Counted from the first letter of the stretch, positions 1-6,499 are shown. The stretch: 8,976 bases of DNA from DASPKW01 sp038244055 (GCA_038244055.1 JBBRTW010000295.1:1-8976), one strand, 5' to 3'. Made by a program: numbers and translations. Notes: generated by a model from the sequence alone, not told the origin.

Positions 1-20
1 CCGGAGTGGCCGATGCCTGA

Positions 21-158
21 GGGCAATCGCATGTAACGCCTATCGCATCGATTTCGGATTTCGGATTGCGGATTGCGGATTGAAAACCGCATTTCAATCC
101 ACAATCCGAAATCCGAAATCCGCAATTGTTGCCCATCTCATGCCATATGCGATTGCCC
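21..158. repeat. Nested imperfect palindrome built of 7-base repeats
   Basis: The outer arms are a perfect 12-bp inverted repeat, GGGCAATCGCAT at 21-32 and its complement at 147-158. Inside lie two heptamer arrays in opposite orientation. The left one (51-82) has four units of ATTTCGG/ATTGCGG. The right one (95-128) has four units of CAATCCG/AAATCCG type. Over 32 bases the arms pair with about three mismatches, leaving a 12-base centre. Transcribed, it would form a long hairpin about 110 bases before the methyltransferase start. It is not a normal terminator, since no T-run follows. The repeat structure is certain from the sequence; its role is unknown. Confidence 0.85.
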
Positions 159-238
159 TGGCCGGTGCCTGGACAAAGCGACCCCCGCCGCCGGTTTTCC
201 TCACGCCTCGGCCCTCCATCGTCCGATAACTCCCCCTG

Positions 239-1078
239 ATGAACACCCAACTCGACCTCCCAGCGGCCCGGCCGGTGGTCCGTCTCCAGACCCACGCCGA
301 CTTCACCTGCCCCGTCTGCCAGTCCACCCAGACCCCGCCCGGCGGCGCCGATGGCCTCTGGAACTGCCGCCTCTGCAACCAGCAATACTTCGGCCACGCC
401 GAGCCGGCCATCGTCCTCTCCGATGCCCAACTCGCCGGCCTGCGCAACATGGCCGGCCGCGACGCCTCCGGACAGAAAACCCTCGTCACCAACTGGTGGA
501 CCGAAAACGAGCGCGATGTCGGCGAAACCTTCCTCGCCTTCAACAAAATCAGCGCCGCCCGCGATTTCACGCGCGACCTGATCCGCCAGTGGAGCAGCGC
601 CGGCCAGGTGAAGTCGATCCTCGAAATCGCCTTCGGCGGCCTGCACGAATACCGCTTCCTCCGCGAGCACCTCGCCGCCACCCAAACCGCCTACGCCGGC
701 GTCGACTGGACCGCCCATTTCATCGCCCACGCCCAGAAGGAATTCCCGGAAAACCGCTGGACCCAGGGCGATATCGTCCGCGGCGTCTGGGTTGAAGGCG
801 CGGACTTGGTCTATTCGCAGCACATGATGGAACACCTCCCCGCCCTCGAACCCGCCCTCTCCAACATGCTCCGCCTGGCCGGCAAGTGCCTGATCAACAT
901 TTTCTTCATCCCCCCCAAGGCGTTCGACTGCTACGAAGTGGTCAACTGGAAGCAGTATCCGCTCTACCACAACACCTACAGCATCGGGCATATCGAGCAC
1001 GTCTGCCGCGCCAACGGATTTACGCCGACGTGGAAATCGTTCGGCGCTGAAGCCGTGCTGATCGCCGAACGGGCCTGA
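239..1078 (+). CDS. Class I SAM-dependent methyltransferase with N-terminal zinc ribbon
   Basis: A 279-residue protein. Residues 24-46 hold two Cys-x2-Cys pairs (C24/C27 and C43/C46), a zinc-ribbon knuckle. From about residue 125 a Rossmann-type methyltransferase domain follows: ILEIAFGG (127-134) in the place of the glycine-rich SAM loop, GVD at 154-156 matching the acidic end of strand 2, and ADLVYSQHMMEHLP (188-201) matching the motif IV region with the usual EH pair. The SAM loop is degenerate, lacking the common GxGxG, so catalysis is likely but not certain. A ribbon followed by this domain resembles methyltransferases acting on sugars or small metabolites; the substrate is not readable. 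The ATG at 239 puts the first cysteine pair soon after the start, but no Shine-Dalgarno is visible. No signal peptide is seen, so it is cytoplasmic. It stands alone, with repeats upstream and a 316-base gap downstream. Confidence 0.85.
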   Translation: MNTQLDLPAARPVVRLQTHADFTCPVCQSTQTPPGGADGLWNCRLCNQQYFGHAEPAIVLSDAQLAGLRNMAGRDASGQKTLVTNWWTENERDVGETFLAFNKISAARDFTRDLIRQWSSAGQVKSILEIAFGGLHEYRFLREHLAATQTAYAGVDWTAHFIAHAQKEFPENRWTQGDIVRGVWVEGADLVYSQHMMEHLPALEPALSNMLRLAGKCLINIFFIPPKAFDCYEVVNWKQYPLYHNTYSIGHIEHVCRANGFTPTWKSFGAEAVLIAERA

Positions 1079-1116
1079 TCGATCGCATTCAACTCAACGT
1101 CGCAACAGCGCGCCGT

Positions 1117-1274
1117 CAGCTAACCAACACGTTGATGTTAGCCGCTCAGCTTGCTGAGCGCGTCCAGCGGCGCGGCATTTCCAGAACCTGTTGCTAGAAT
1201 GGGGCGGATGCATCGGGCACCAGTCGCTGCCGCGCCAGTCGACGCGCTTCGCAAGCGAAGCAGCTAACTCACAC
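1117..1274. repeat. Hairpin cluster bounded by 14-base direct repeats
   Basis: The left boundary CAGCTAACCAACAC and the right boundary CAGCTAACTCACAC differ at two positions. Between them lie the stems described for the gap, two of which have only two bases at their centre. The layout could be a small non-coding mobile or REP-like element, or a structured RNA leader for the nucleoside-hydrolase gene starting at 1395. The sequence alone does not decide. No reading frame inside has recognisable protein features. Confidence 0.4.
1192..1200 (+). promoter_or_regulatory. Possible extended -10 box (TGCTAGAAT)
   Basis: TGCTAGAAT matches the extended -10 pattern TGnTATAAT with one mismatch in the hexamer. 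The same nine bases occur at 7082-7090, 33 bases before the TIR/SEFIR gene start. There is no good -35 hexamer at the right distance. It lies about 195 bases before the nucleoside-hydrolase start, so if used it would give a long leader. Weak call. Confidence 0.2.
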
Positions 1275-1282
1275 ACAATTTC

Positions 1283-1294
1283 CAATTCGAATTG
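1283..1294. promoter_or_regulatory. Perfect 12-base palindrome, possible operator
   Basis: CAATTCGAATTG is a perfect dyad about 100 bases before the nucleoside-hydrolase start. A site this short could bind a dimeric regulator, but no regulator gene lies nearby and only one copy is seen. Operator function is inference. Confidence 0.2.
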
Positions 1295-1394
1295 TTCGTT
1301 CGCATTTTCCCCATCTCATGGCGTATCACACGATGAGGATGCGGGTTAGTTCGGCATGCTTTAACTTGTCCTGCGCAACGGATACACCTGAACT

Positions 1395-2363
1395 ATGAAC
1401 CGCACACTTCCCACCCTCATCATCGCGCTGGCTCTGATGTTGACCGGCGCTTCCACATTCGCCCAGCCCGCCCGCAAGATCCCCGTCATCCTCGATACCG
1501 ACATCGGCGATGACATCGACGACACCTGGGCCCTGGCCCTGGCCCTCCGCTCGCCGGAGATCGATCTCAAGCTGGTCGTGACCGACTTCGGCAACTCCAC
1601 CTTCCGCGCCCGCTGCGCCGCCAAGATGCTGACCCTCGCCGGCCGAGCCGACATCCCCATCGGACTGGGCCTCAACGATGCCGACAAGCCCGGCCGCCAA
1701 TCCCCCTGGATCGAAGATTTTCCGCTCTCCAAATTCACCGGCAAGGTCCATAAAGACGGCGTGGCGGCGATGATCGATCTGATCATGTCGTCCGAGCAGC
1801 CCGTCACGCTCATCTGCATCGGCCCGGTCCCCAACATCGCCGAGGCCCTGCGCCGCGAGCCCAAGATCGCGACCAAGGCGAAATTCGTCGGCATGCACGG
1901 CTCGGTCCGCAAAGGCTACGGCGGCGGCAAACCCGCTCCCGAATGGAACGTCAAGGCCGATGCCAAAGCCTGCAAGCAGGCCTTCACCGCCGCCTGGGAC
2001 ATGACCATCACCCCCCTCGACACCTGCGGCCTGGTCCGCCTCGAAGGCCCGCGCTACGCCGCCCTCCGCGATTCGAAGGACCCCATCGCCGCCGCCGTCA
2101 TCGATGCCTATCGCGCCTGGAACAAGACCGCCCCCGGCAAGAATGACCCCGAAACCCGCAGCACCACGCTCTACGACACCGTCGCGGTCTACCTGAGTTT
2201 TTCCACCGACCTGCTCGAGATGGAGAAGCTGCCATTGATCGTGACCGATACCGGCATGACCTCGATCGATGAGAAGGCGGGAAAGCCCATCAACACCGCC
2301 ACCAAATGGAAAGATCGCGCCGCCTTCGAAGACCTCCTCATCAAGCGGCTCAGCCAGCCATAG
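1395..2363 (+). CDS. Exported nucleoside hydrolase-like protein
   Basis: A 322-residue protein, the usual length of the inosine/uridine-preferring nucleoside hydrolase family. Residues 1-23 form a signal peptide with a likely cut after TFA (23/24), so it acts outside the cytoplasm. The calcium-binding N-terminal motif appears as DTDIGDDIDD (34-43), a variant of the classic DTDPGxDD found in divergent members. EWN at 183-185 stands in the place of the EFN substrate-site motif, and YDTVAV (260-265) supplies the C-terminal aspartate, with tyrosine where classic enzymes often have histidine. Classic members release the base from ribonucleosides; given these changes the substrate may differ. No Shine-Dalgarno precedes the ATG at 1395, but it directly starts the signal peptide. 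The TAG stop is also the first three bases of the downstream repeat. Confidence 0.88.
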   Translation: MNRTLPTLIIALALMLTGASTFAQPARKIPVILDTDIGDDIDDTWALALALRSPEIDLKLVVTDFGNSTFRARCAAKMLTLAGRADIPIGLGLNDADKPGRQSPWIEDFPLSKFTGKVHKDGVAAMIDLIMSSEQPVTLICIGPVPNIAEALRREPKIATKAKFVGMHGSVRKGYGGGKPAPEWNVKADAKACKQAFTAAWDMTITPLDTCGLVRLEGPRYAALRDSKDPIAAAVIDAYRAWNKTAPGKNDPETRSTTLYDTVAVYLSFSTDLLEMEKLPLIVTDTGMTSIDEKAGKPINTATKWKDRAAFEDLLIKRLSQP

Positions 2364-2541
2364 CCCCGATTATTCACCACGAAAAACGCGAAATGCACGA
2401 AGAGGAATGAGCCGGAGGAATTACAGTCAAAAAGTCGGTAAATGGTGAATTCCACGCTGCGCAAATTACATTACTACTTTTCTCCGGTCTTCTTCGTGCG
2501 ATTCGTGTTTTTCGTGGTTCATCTGAATTATTCGGGCTAGC
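2361..2541. repeat. Long inverted repeat of CACGAA-type units
   Basis: The left arm (about 2361-2419) and right arm (about 2476-2541) are imperfect reverse complements. Both contain ACCACGAAAAAC followed by further CACGAA-like units roughly every 9 bases, then a CCGGAG box. Even the outer ends match, TAGCCCCGATTATTCA against TAGCCCGAATAATTCA, so the stop codon of the nucleoside hydrolase lies inside the left arm. The 56-base centre is unrelated sequence. From memory, CACGAA-unit intergenic repeats of this type occur in many environmental bacteria and give spurious NHEKHE-type peptides when translated. It could act as a transcript-end hairpin, but no T-run follows. Confidence 0.8.
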
Positions 2542-2604
2542 CGCGCCCCGCGATTTGTATCGCCACATCCCGCCCTCCTTCCTGTAGTATCATCAGGCAT
2601 ACTC

Positions 2605-2610
2605 AAGGAG
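2605..2610 (+). promoter_or_regulatory. Shine-Dalgarno AAGGAG for the oxidoreductase
   Basis: AAGGAG sits five bases before the ATG at 2616. It fixes that start and is one of only two good ribosome binding sites in the window. Confidence 0.75.
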
Positions 2611-2615
2611 CCCCC

Positions 2616-3956
2616 ATGCCCGCACGCCCTTCCCGCCGGATGTTCCTCTCCGCCGCCGCGACCACCGCCGCCATCGCGATCGTCCCGCGCCATGTCCTGG
2701 GCGCGGGCCAGATCGCGCCTTCCGAAAAAATGAACGTGGCCGGCATCGGCGTCGGCGGACAAGGCTTCAACGACATCCGCAACATCTCCACCACCGAAAA
2801 CCTCGTCGCCATCTGCGATGTCGATCAGCGCGCCGTCCAGCGCGTCATGAAGGAGTTTCCCAAGGCCAACTGGCATTCCGACTATCGCAAGATGCTCGAT
2901 TCCCAGAAGAACATCGATGCCGTGATGATCGCCACGCCCGATCATCTCCATGCGGTGGTCACGATGGCCGCGATCAAGGCCGGCAAGCATGTCTACTGCG
3001 AAAAGCCGCTCACGCACACGGTGGCCGAGGCCCGCGCGATCCGCAGGGCGGCCGAGCTATCGCACGTTGCCACGCAGATGGGCAACCACGGCCAGGCCTC
3101 CGAAACCGCCCGCGTGATGACTGAAATGATCTGGGCCGGCGCGATCGGAACCGTCAGGGAAATCCACTCCGGCAGCAACCGCAAACCCGATATCTCCCAG
3201 CGCGGCGTCACCCGGCCGGCCGACACACCGCCGGTTCCCCCATACCTCAACTGGGATATGTGGGTTGGCCCCGCGCCGATGCGGCCGTATCACCCGGCCT
3301 ACCTCCCCTTCACCTGGCGCGGCTGGTGGGATTTCGGCAGCGGCGTGCTCGGCGATATCGGCTGCCATCAGCTTTTCCCCGTCTTCCGCGCGCTGGGGCT
3401 GACTTTGCCAACCCATGTCGATGCCAGCTCCAGCAACTGGCAACTCAGCGATAAAATCGCCGGCGAAACCGCGCCGGTCTCCTCGCTGGTCCGCTTCAAA
3501 TTCCCGGCCGGCAAAATGGGCAACGGCGCACCGCGCGGGCCGATCGACCTCACCTGGTACGATGGCGGCATCAAACCCCCGCGCCCCGAGGAATGGGAAC
3601 CCGAGCGCCCCTTTGCCGTCGGCGATTTCACGCTCATCGTCGGCGATAAAGCCAAAATCTACGACCACCGCATGATCCCCGATCTCCGCCAGAAGGAATA
3701 CGGCAAACCCCCCGTCAAACTCGAACGCTCGCCCGGCCATTACATCGAATGGATCAACGCCTGCAAAGGCGGCAAACCCGCCGGCGCCTGCTTCGACGGC
3801 CTGGCCGCCCAGGTCACGGAAACGATCCTCCTCGGCAACATCTCCATCCGCGCCAACACACCGATCATCTACGATGCCGAGAAGGGAAAGATCACCAACT
3901 CGGCCGAGGCGGATGCGCTGATTCATCCGCCATATCGGGAGGGGTGGAGCTTGTAA
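2616..3956 (+). CDS. Tat-exported Gfo/Idh/MocA-family oxidoreductase
   Basis: A 446-residue protein. Residues 6-11 (SRRMFL) plus an alanine-rich hydrophobic stretch (12-23) form a twin-arginine signal, so it is probably folded with its NAD(P) cofactor and exported by Tat. The Rossmann domain follows: GIGVGGQG (43-50) binds the dinucleotide, CDVD (68-71) ends strand 2, and the family signature EKP is at 129-131 (YCEKPLT). The C-terminal alpha/beta domain contains GDIGCH (246-251), matching the conserved histidine region of the active site. The family oxidises or reduces sugars, inositols and related polyols, and Tat-exported forms are greatly expanded in Planctomycetota. The substrate cannot be read. 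The start is set by a strong Shine-Dalgarno. It stands alone between two inverted-repeat elements. Confidence 0.92.
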   Translation: MPARPSRRMFLSAAATTAAIAIVPRHVLGAGQIAPSEKMNVAGIGVGGQGFNDIRNISTTENLVAICDVDQRAVQRVMKEFPKANWHSDYRKMLDSQKNIDAVMIATPDHLHAVVTMAAIKAGKHVYCEKPLTHTVAEARAIRRAAELSHVATQMGNHGQASETARVMTEMIWAGAIGTVREIHSGSNRKPDISQRGVTRPADTPPVPPYLNWDMWVGPAPMRPYHPAYLPFTWRGWWDFGSGVLGDIGCHQLFPVFRALGLTLPTHVDASSSNWQLSDKIAGETAPVSSLVRFKFPAGKMGNGAPRGPIDLTWYDGGIKPPRPEEWEPERPFAVGDFTLIVGDKAKIYDHRMIPDLRQKEYGKPPVKLERSPGHYIEWINACKGGKPAGACFDGLAAQVTETILLGNISIRANTPIIYDAEKGKITNSAEADALIHPPYREGWSL

Positions 3957-3976
3957 CATTGCGGATGGTGTGTCGT

Positions 3977-4085
3977 GTCATCCTGAGGTACTCCGAAGGA
4001 TCTTGCCGCGAACGTATGGGCCGTCTCGTGTAGACGAATTGGCCCCGACCTACCGGCCAGGTTTTTCGGAGTACCTCAGGATGAC
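3977..4085. repeat. Inverted pair of CATCCTGAGG repeats, 21-bp perfect arms
   Basis: The arms at 3977-3997 and 4065-4085 are perfect reverse complements over 21 bases; the core reads CATCCTGAGGTACTCCGAA. Inside, GGGCC (4018-4022) pairs with GGCCC (4041-4045), and GTCT/AGAC form a small inner stem. Read from either end, the two halves are similar well beyond the perfect arm (CTTGCCGCGAACGT against CCTGGCCGGTAGGT), so these look like two diverged copies of one element facing each other. From memory, CATCCTGAG...GAAGGATCT repeats are common between genes in several environmental phyla. It lies 20 bases past the oxidoreductase stop and may stabilise or end that transcript. Confidence 0.88.
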
Positions 4086-4157
4086 CGGATCGCCACATTC
4101 CGGCGTCAAACCGGGTGAACCCTTCCTTTTTTCTGGAACCACCATCCCTTTGCGTAT

Positions 4158-5345
4158 ATGCTTCGGCCCATGATCCTCCGAACCCTCCTCCCGGCGGCCT
4201 TGATCATCTCCCTCTCGCTTCGCCTCATGGCCGCCCCGCCCGACTCATCCCCCAAACTTCCCGGCATCGACGACAAAATGCTCGATGCCATCAAGTCCAA
4301 TGAAACGTCCGGCGCGGTCACGCTGGTCCTCACCAGAGACAAGATCGTTCACCTCTCGGCCGTCGGGCAGGCGGATTCCGCTAAAAATCTTCCCATGAAG
4401 GAAGACTCCATCTTCTGGATCGCCTCCATGACCAAGCCCATCACCGCCACGGCCATCATGATGATGCAGGAAGAGGGCAAGCTCAATGTCGATGACCCCA
4501 TCGGCAAGTACATCCCCGAACTCGCCGAGATGAAGACCGCCGATGGCAAAGCCTTCGCCATCACCCTCCGCCAGATGCTCAGCCACACCTCCGGCATGCC
4601 CGATGTCGGCGGGGCCGAAACCGCCGGCGCGAAAACCCTCGCCGATCTGGTCCCCGCCATCGCCAGGAAGCCGCTGAACTTCGCGCCCAGCAGCAAGTGG
4701 TCCTACTGCCAGAGCGGCATCAACATGGCCGGGCGAATCGTCGAAATCGTCTCCGGGCAATCGCTGCCCGAGTTCTTCAACAAGCGCATCACCGGCCCGC
4801 TGGGCATGAAAGACACCACCTTCTATCTCTCCGAGGCGCAGCTCCCGCGCCTGGCCCTCAGCTACAAGAAGAACAAAGAGGGCAAACTTGAGGAAACCCC
4901 TAATTTCTTCCTCGGCGGCAAATCCCCCACCGACCGCGACCGCGTCCCCATGGCCAATGGCGGGCTCTTCTCCACCGCCTCCGATTACGGCCGATTCCTG
5001 CAAATGGCCCTGAGTGGCGGCACCCTCGATGGCCACGCCTATCTCAAGCCCGAATCCATCAAGGCCATGACCACCATCACCACCGGCGACCTCCAGACCG
5101 GCTTCACCCCCGGCAACGGCTGGGGCATCGGCTGGTGCATCGTCAAGCAGCCTCAGGGCGTGACCGCCTCCCTCTCCCCCGGCAGCGCCGGCCACGGCGG
5201 CGCCTACGGCACCCAGGCCTGGATGGACCCCGCCAAAGGCCGCGCCTACATCCTCATGATCCAGCGCAGCGGCATCAACGCCGATGGCAGCTCCATGCGC
5301 CAGAATTTCCAGGACGCGGCGGCGGCGGCGATGGATAAGAAGTAG
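4158..5345 (+). CDS. Exported serine hydrolase, beta-lactamase class C fold
   Basis: A 395-residue protein with an N-terminal signal peptide (about 1-25, likely cut after AAP or nearby). The nucleophile motif SxxK is SMTK at 90-93. LSHTSGM (141-147) is a hallmark of the class C/esterase group. YCQ (183-185) lies where class C lactamases have YxN. GHGG (345-348) stands in for the KTG motif, as is usual in esterases and peptidases of this fold. It is therefore more likely an esterase or D-amino-peptide hydrolase than a drug-degrading lactamase. The start at 4158 gives a complete signal peptide; a second ATG at 4170 would leave it almost intact and cannot be excluded. No Shine-Dalgarno is visible. 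The final G of its TAG stop is the first base of a heptamer array. Confidence 0.9.
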   Translation: MLRPMILRTLLPAALIISLSLRLMAAPPDSSPKLPGIDDKMLDAIKSNETSGAVTLVLTRDKIVHLSAVGQADSAKNLPMKEDSIFWIASMTKPITATAIMMMQEEGKLNVDDPIGKYIPELAEMKTADGKAFAITLRQMLSHTSGMPDVGGAETAGAKTLADLVPAIARKPLNFAPSSKWSYCQSGINMAGRIVEIVSGQSLPEFFNKRITGPLGMKDTTFYLSEAQLPRLALSYKKNKEGKLEETPNFFLGGKSPTDRDRVPMANGGLFSTASDYGRFLQMALSGGTLDGHAYLKPESIKAMTTITTGDLQTGFTPGNGWGIGWCIVKQPQGVTASLSPGSAGHGGAYGTQAWMDPAKGRAYILMIQRSGINADGSSMRQNFQDAAAAAMDKK

Positions 5346-5536
5346 GTCAATGGTCAATTGTCCATGGTCAATGGTCAATGGTCAATTGTCCATGGTCAAT
5401 TGTTGATTAAGTAGGTCAATGGGTGATTGTCAGTTGTTGGCGACAACGGACAACGGACAACGGACAACCGACAATTGACCATGGACAATGGACAATGGAC
5501 AATGGACAATTGACAATGGACAATTGACAATCAACC
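5345..5536. repeat. Heptamer repeat array filling the whole gap
   Basis: The left part (5345-5407) is nine in-phase 7-base units, mostly GGTCAAT with interspersed TGTCCAT. The right part (5442-5532) is thirteen in-phase units, first GACAACG and then GACAATG/GACAATT. Because ATTGTCC is the complement of GGACAAT, the halves are largely inverted and could fold together, for example through CCATGGTCAATTGT. The 34-base centre includes a second copy of AAGTAGGTCAATGG (5409-5422), the 14 bases that span the end of the serine-hydrolase gene (5340-5353). Only AACC separates the last unit from the next start codon, so no independent promoter or ribosome site is evident there. Confidence 0.92.
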
Positions 5537-6499
5537 ATGAAACTCCTCCCAACCCTCCTCACCCTCTCCCTCCTCGCCCTCCCCGCCCAAGGGGGGGCCC
5601 TCAAGGTCGCCCTGATCCTTCCCGGCTCGGATACCGACAAGGGGTGGAACCAGATGGCGGCCGAGAGTCTGGTGGCGATCCGTAAAAACCTGAAAGCCCA
5701 GACCAAGCTCGTCACCAACGTCAAATCCTCCGACTTCTACAACCAGATCGCCGCCTTCGCGGATGATGGCTACGACCTCATCATCTGCCACGGTGGGGAG
5801 TTCGAGAAATCCGCCGCCCAGGCCGCAAAGAAATACCCCAACGCCAAAATCATCGTCGGCGGCTGCCCGGCCGAGATCCCCGGCGTCACCACCATCGATT
5901 TCCAGGTCCGTGATGCCTCCGAGCTGGTTGGCTATGTCACCGGCAAAGTCACCAAATCCAACAAGGCCGCCTTCGTCGGGGCCATGAAAGTCGGCCCGCT
6001 CGAAGCCTGCTACGAGGGCCTGGCCGCCGGCGTCAAATCCGCCAACCCCGCCGCCACCGTTCTCCCTGCCCTCTGGACCAATTCCTGGGACTCCCCCATC
6101 CTCGCCCGCGAGTCCACCGAGAACGCCATCGCCGCCGGCGCGGATGTCATCTACCAGAACGTCGACGCCGCCGCCTCGGGCGTCTTCCAGGCCGTGCAGG
6201 CCGCCAACAAATCCGGCAAGACCGTCTATGCCTTCGGCTGCAACTCCAACCAGAACGCCCTCGCCCCCGATGTCATCCTCGGCTCGGTCGTCCTCGACAT
6301 CCCCAAGGCCTACCTCGACACCGCCAAAGACCTCGCCGCCGGCACCCCCCCTGCCCGCCCCGCCGCGAGAAAGCTGGGGCTGGCCGGGGGATATGTGGAT
6401 CTGGTGCTCAACGACAAACACCCGGCACTGACCGATGAGATCAAGAAAGGCGTGGCGGGGTTGAGGGAGAAGCTGGGGGGGGGGAAAGTGAGTAGATAG
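5537..6499 (+). CDS. BMP/PnrA-family periplasmic binding protein
   Basis: A 320-residue protein. Residues 1-19 form a signal peptide; there is no lipobox cysteine, so it is probably free in the periplasm. The basic-membrane-protein family pattern is clear: KVALILPGSDTDKGWNQ (23-39) with the ligand-site GWN, ICHGGEFEKSA (83-93), GYVTG (132-136), the long FVGAMKVGPLEACYEGLAAG stretch (146-165), SWDSP (183-187) and GADVIYQ (201-207). Family members deliver nucleosides or related small molecules to an ABC transporter, and usually sit beside its ATPase and two permeases. None is found here, so the partners are elsewhere or this one signals. No Shine-Dalgarno is visible; the leader is a repeat array. 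The C-terminal codons run into a G10 tract and then a second heptamer array. Confidence 0.9.
   Translation: MKLLPTLLTLSLLALPAQGGALKVALILPGSDTDKGWNQMAAESLVAIRKNLKAQTKLVTNVKSSDFYNQIAAFADDGYDLIICHGGEFEKSAAQAAKKYPNAKIIVGGCPAEIPGVTTIDFQVRDASELVGYVTGKVTKSNKAAFVGAMKVGPLEACYEGLAAGVKSANPAATVLPALWTNSWDSPILARESTENAIAAGADVIYQNVDAAASGVFQAVQAANKSGKTVYAFGCNSNQNALAPDVILGSVVLDIPKAYLDTAKDLAAGTPPARPAARKLGLAGGYVDLVLNDKHPALTDEIKKGVAGLREKLGGGKVSR
6475..6484 (+). other. Run of ten G at the 3' end of the BMP gene
   Basis: The tract codes for GGG at residues 314-316 and is a potential slippage site. It is followed by GTGAGTAGATAG, which has stops in all three frames (6489, 6493, 6497), so a gain or loss of a base would change only the last few residues. 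Confidence 0.8.

Larger units (their letters stand above)
1079..1394. other. 316-base gap with several perfect hairpins
   Basis: I see no convincing gene here. Three compact stems occur. At 1119-1142, GCTAAC pairs with GTTAGC and encloses an inner CAAC/GTTG stem. At 1143-1160, CGCTCAGC and GCTGAGCG are separated by two bases. At 1246-1261, GCTTCGC and GCGAAGC are separated by two bases. The hairpin set is bounded by similar 14-base direct repeats beginning CAGCTAAC (1117-1130 and 1261-1274, 12 of 14 identical). CAATTCGAATTG at 1283-1294 is a perfect 12-base palindrome. The 11-mer CCCATCTCATG at 1310-1320 also occurs at 132-142 before the methyltransferase gene. None of the stems is followed by a T-run. 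Confidence 0.6.

Noticed and set aside
73..795. Long open frame of 240 codons overlapping the methyltransferase in another frame
   Set aside because: It begins in heptamer repeats and translates to Pro/Arg-rich low-complexity sequence typical of an off-frame reading of GC-rich genes. The overlapping frame has real motifs.
1143..1160. Rho-independent terminators at this and the other hairpins
   Set aside because: None of the strong stems is followed by a T-run on either strand, so I list them as repeats or structures only.
3057..3959. 300-codon open frame on the minus strand opposite the oxidoreductase
   Set aside because: Its Gly/Ala/Asp-rich sequence without motifs is the antisense shadow of a high-GC gene. 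The + frame has Tat, GxGxxG and EKP signatures.
4245..5378. 377-codon open frame on the minus strand opposite the serine hydrolase
   Set aside because: Antisense shadow: glycine-rich without recognisable motifs, and it starts inside the heptamer array.
5345..5532. CRISPR array
   Set aside because: Units are 7 bases with no spacers of constant length, and no cas gene is present.
5531..6421. 296-codon open frame on the minus strand opposite the BMP gene
   Set aside because: Its very high Gly/Asp/Val content and lack of motifs mark it as an antisense shadow.
6475..6499. Phase variation of the BMP gene through the G10 tract
   Set aside because: Stops in all three frames follow within 15 bases, so slippage would alter only a few C-terminal residues.
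239..6499. One operon of the first five genes
   Set aside because: Although all are on one strand, gaps of 191 to 316 bases filled with hairpins and repeats separate every pair.
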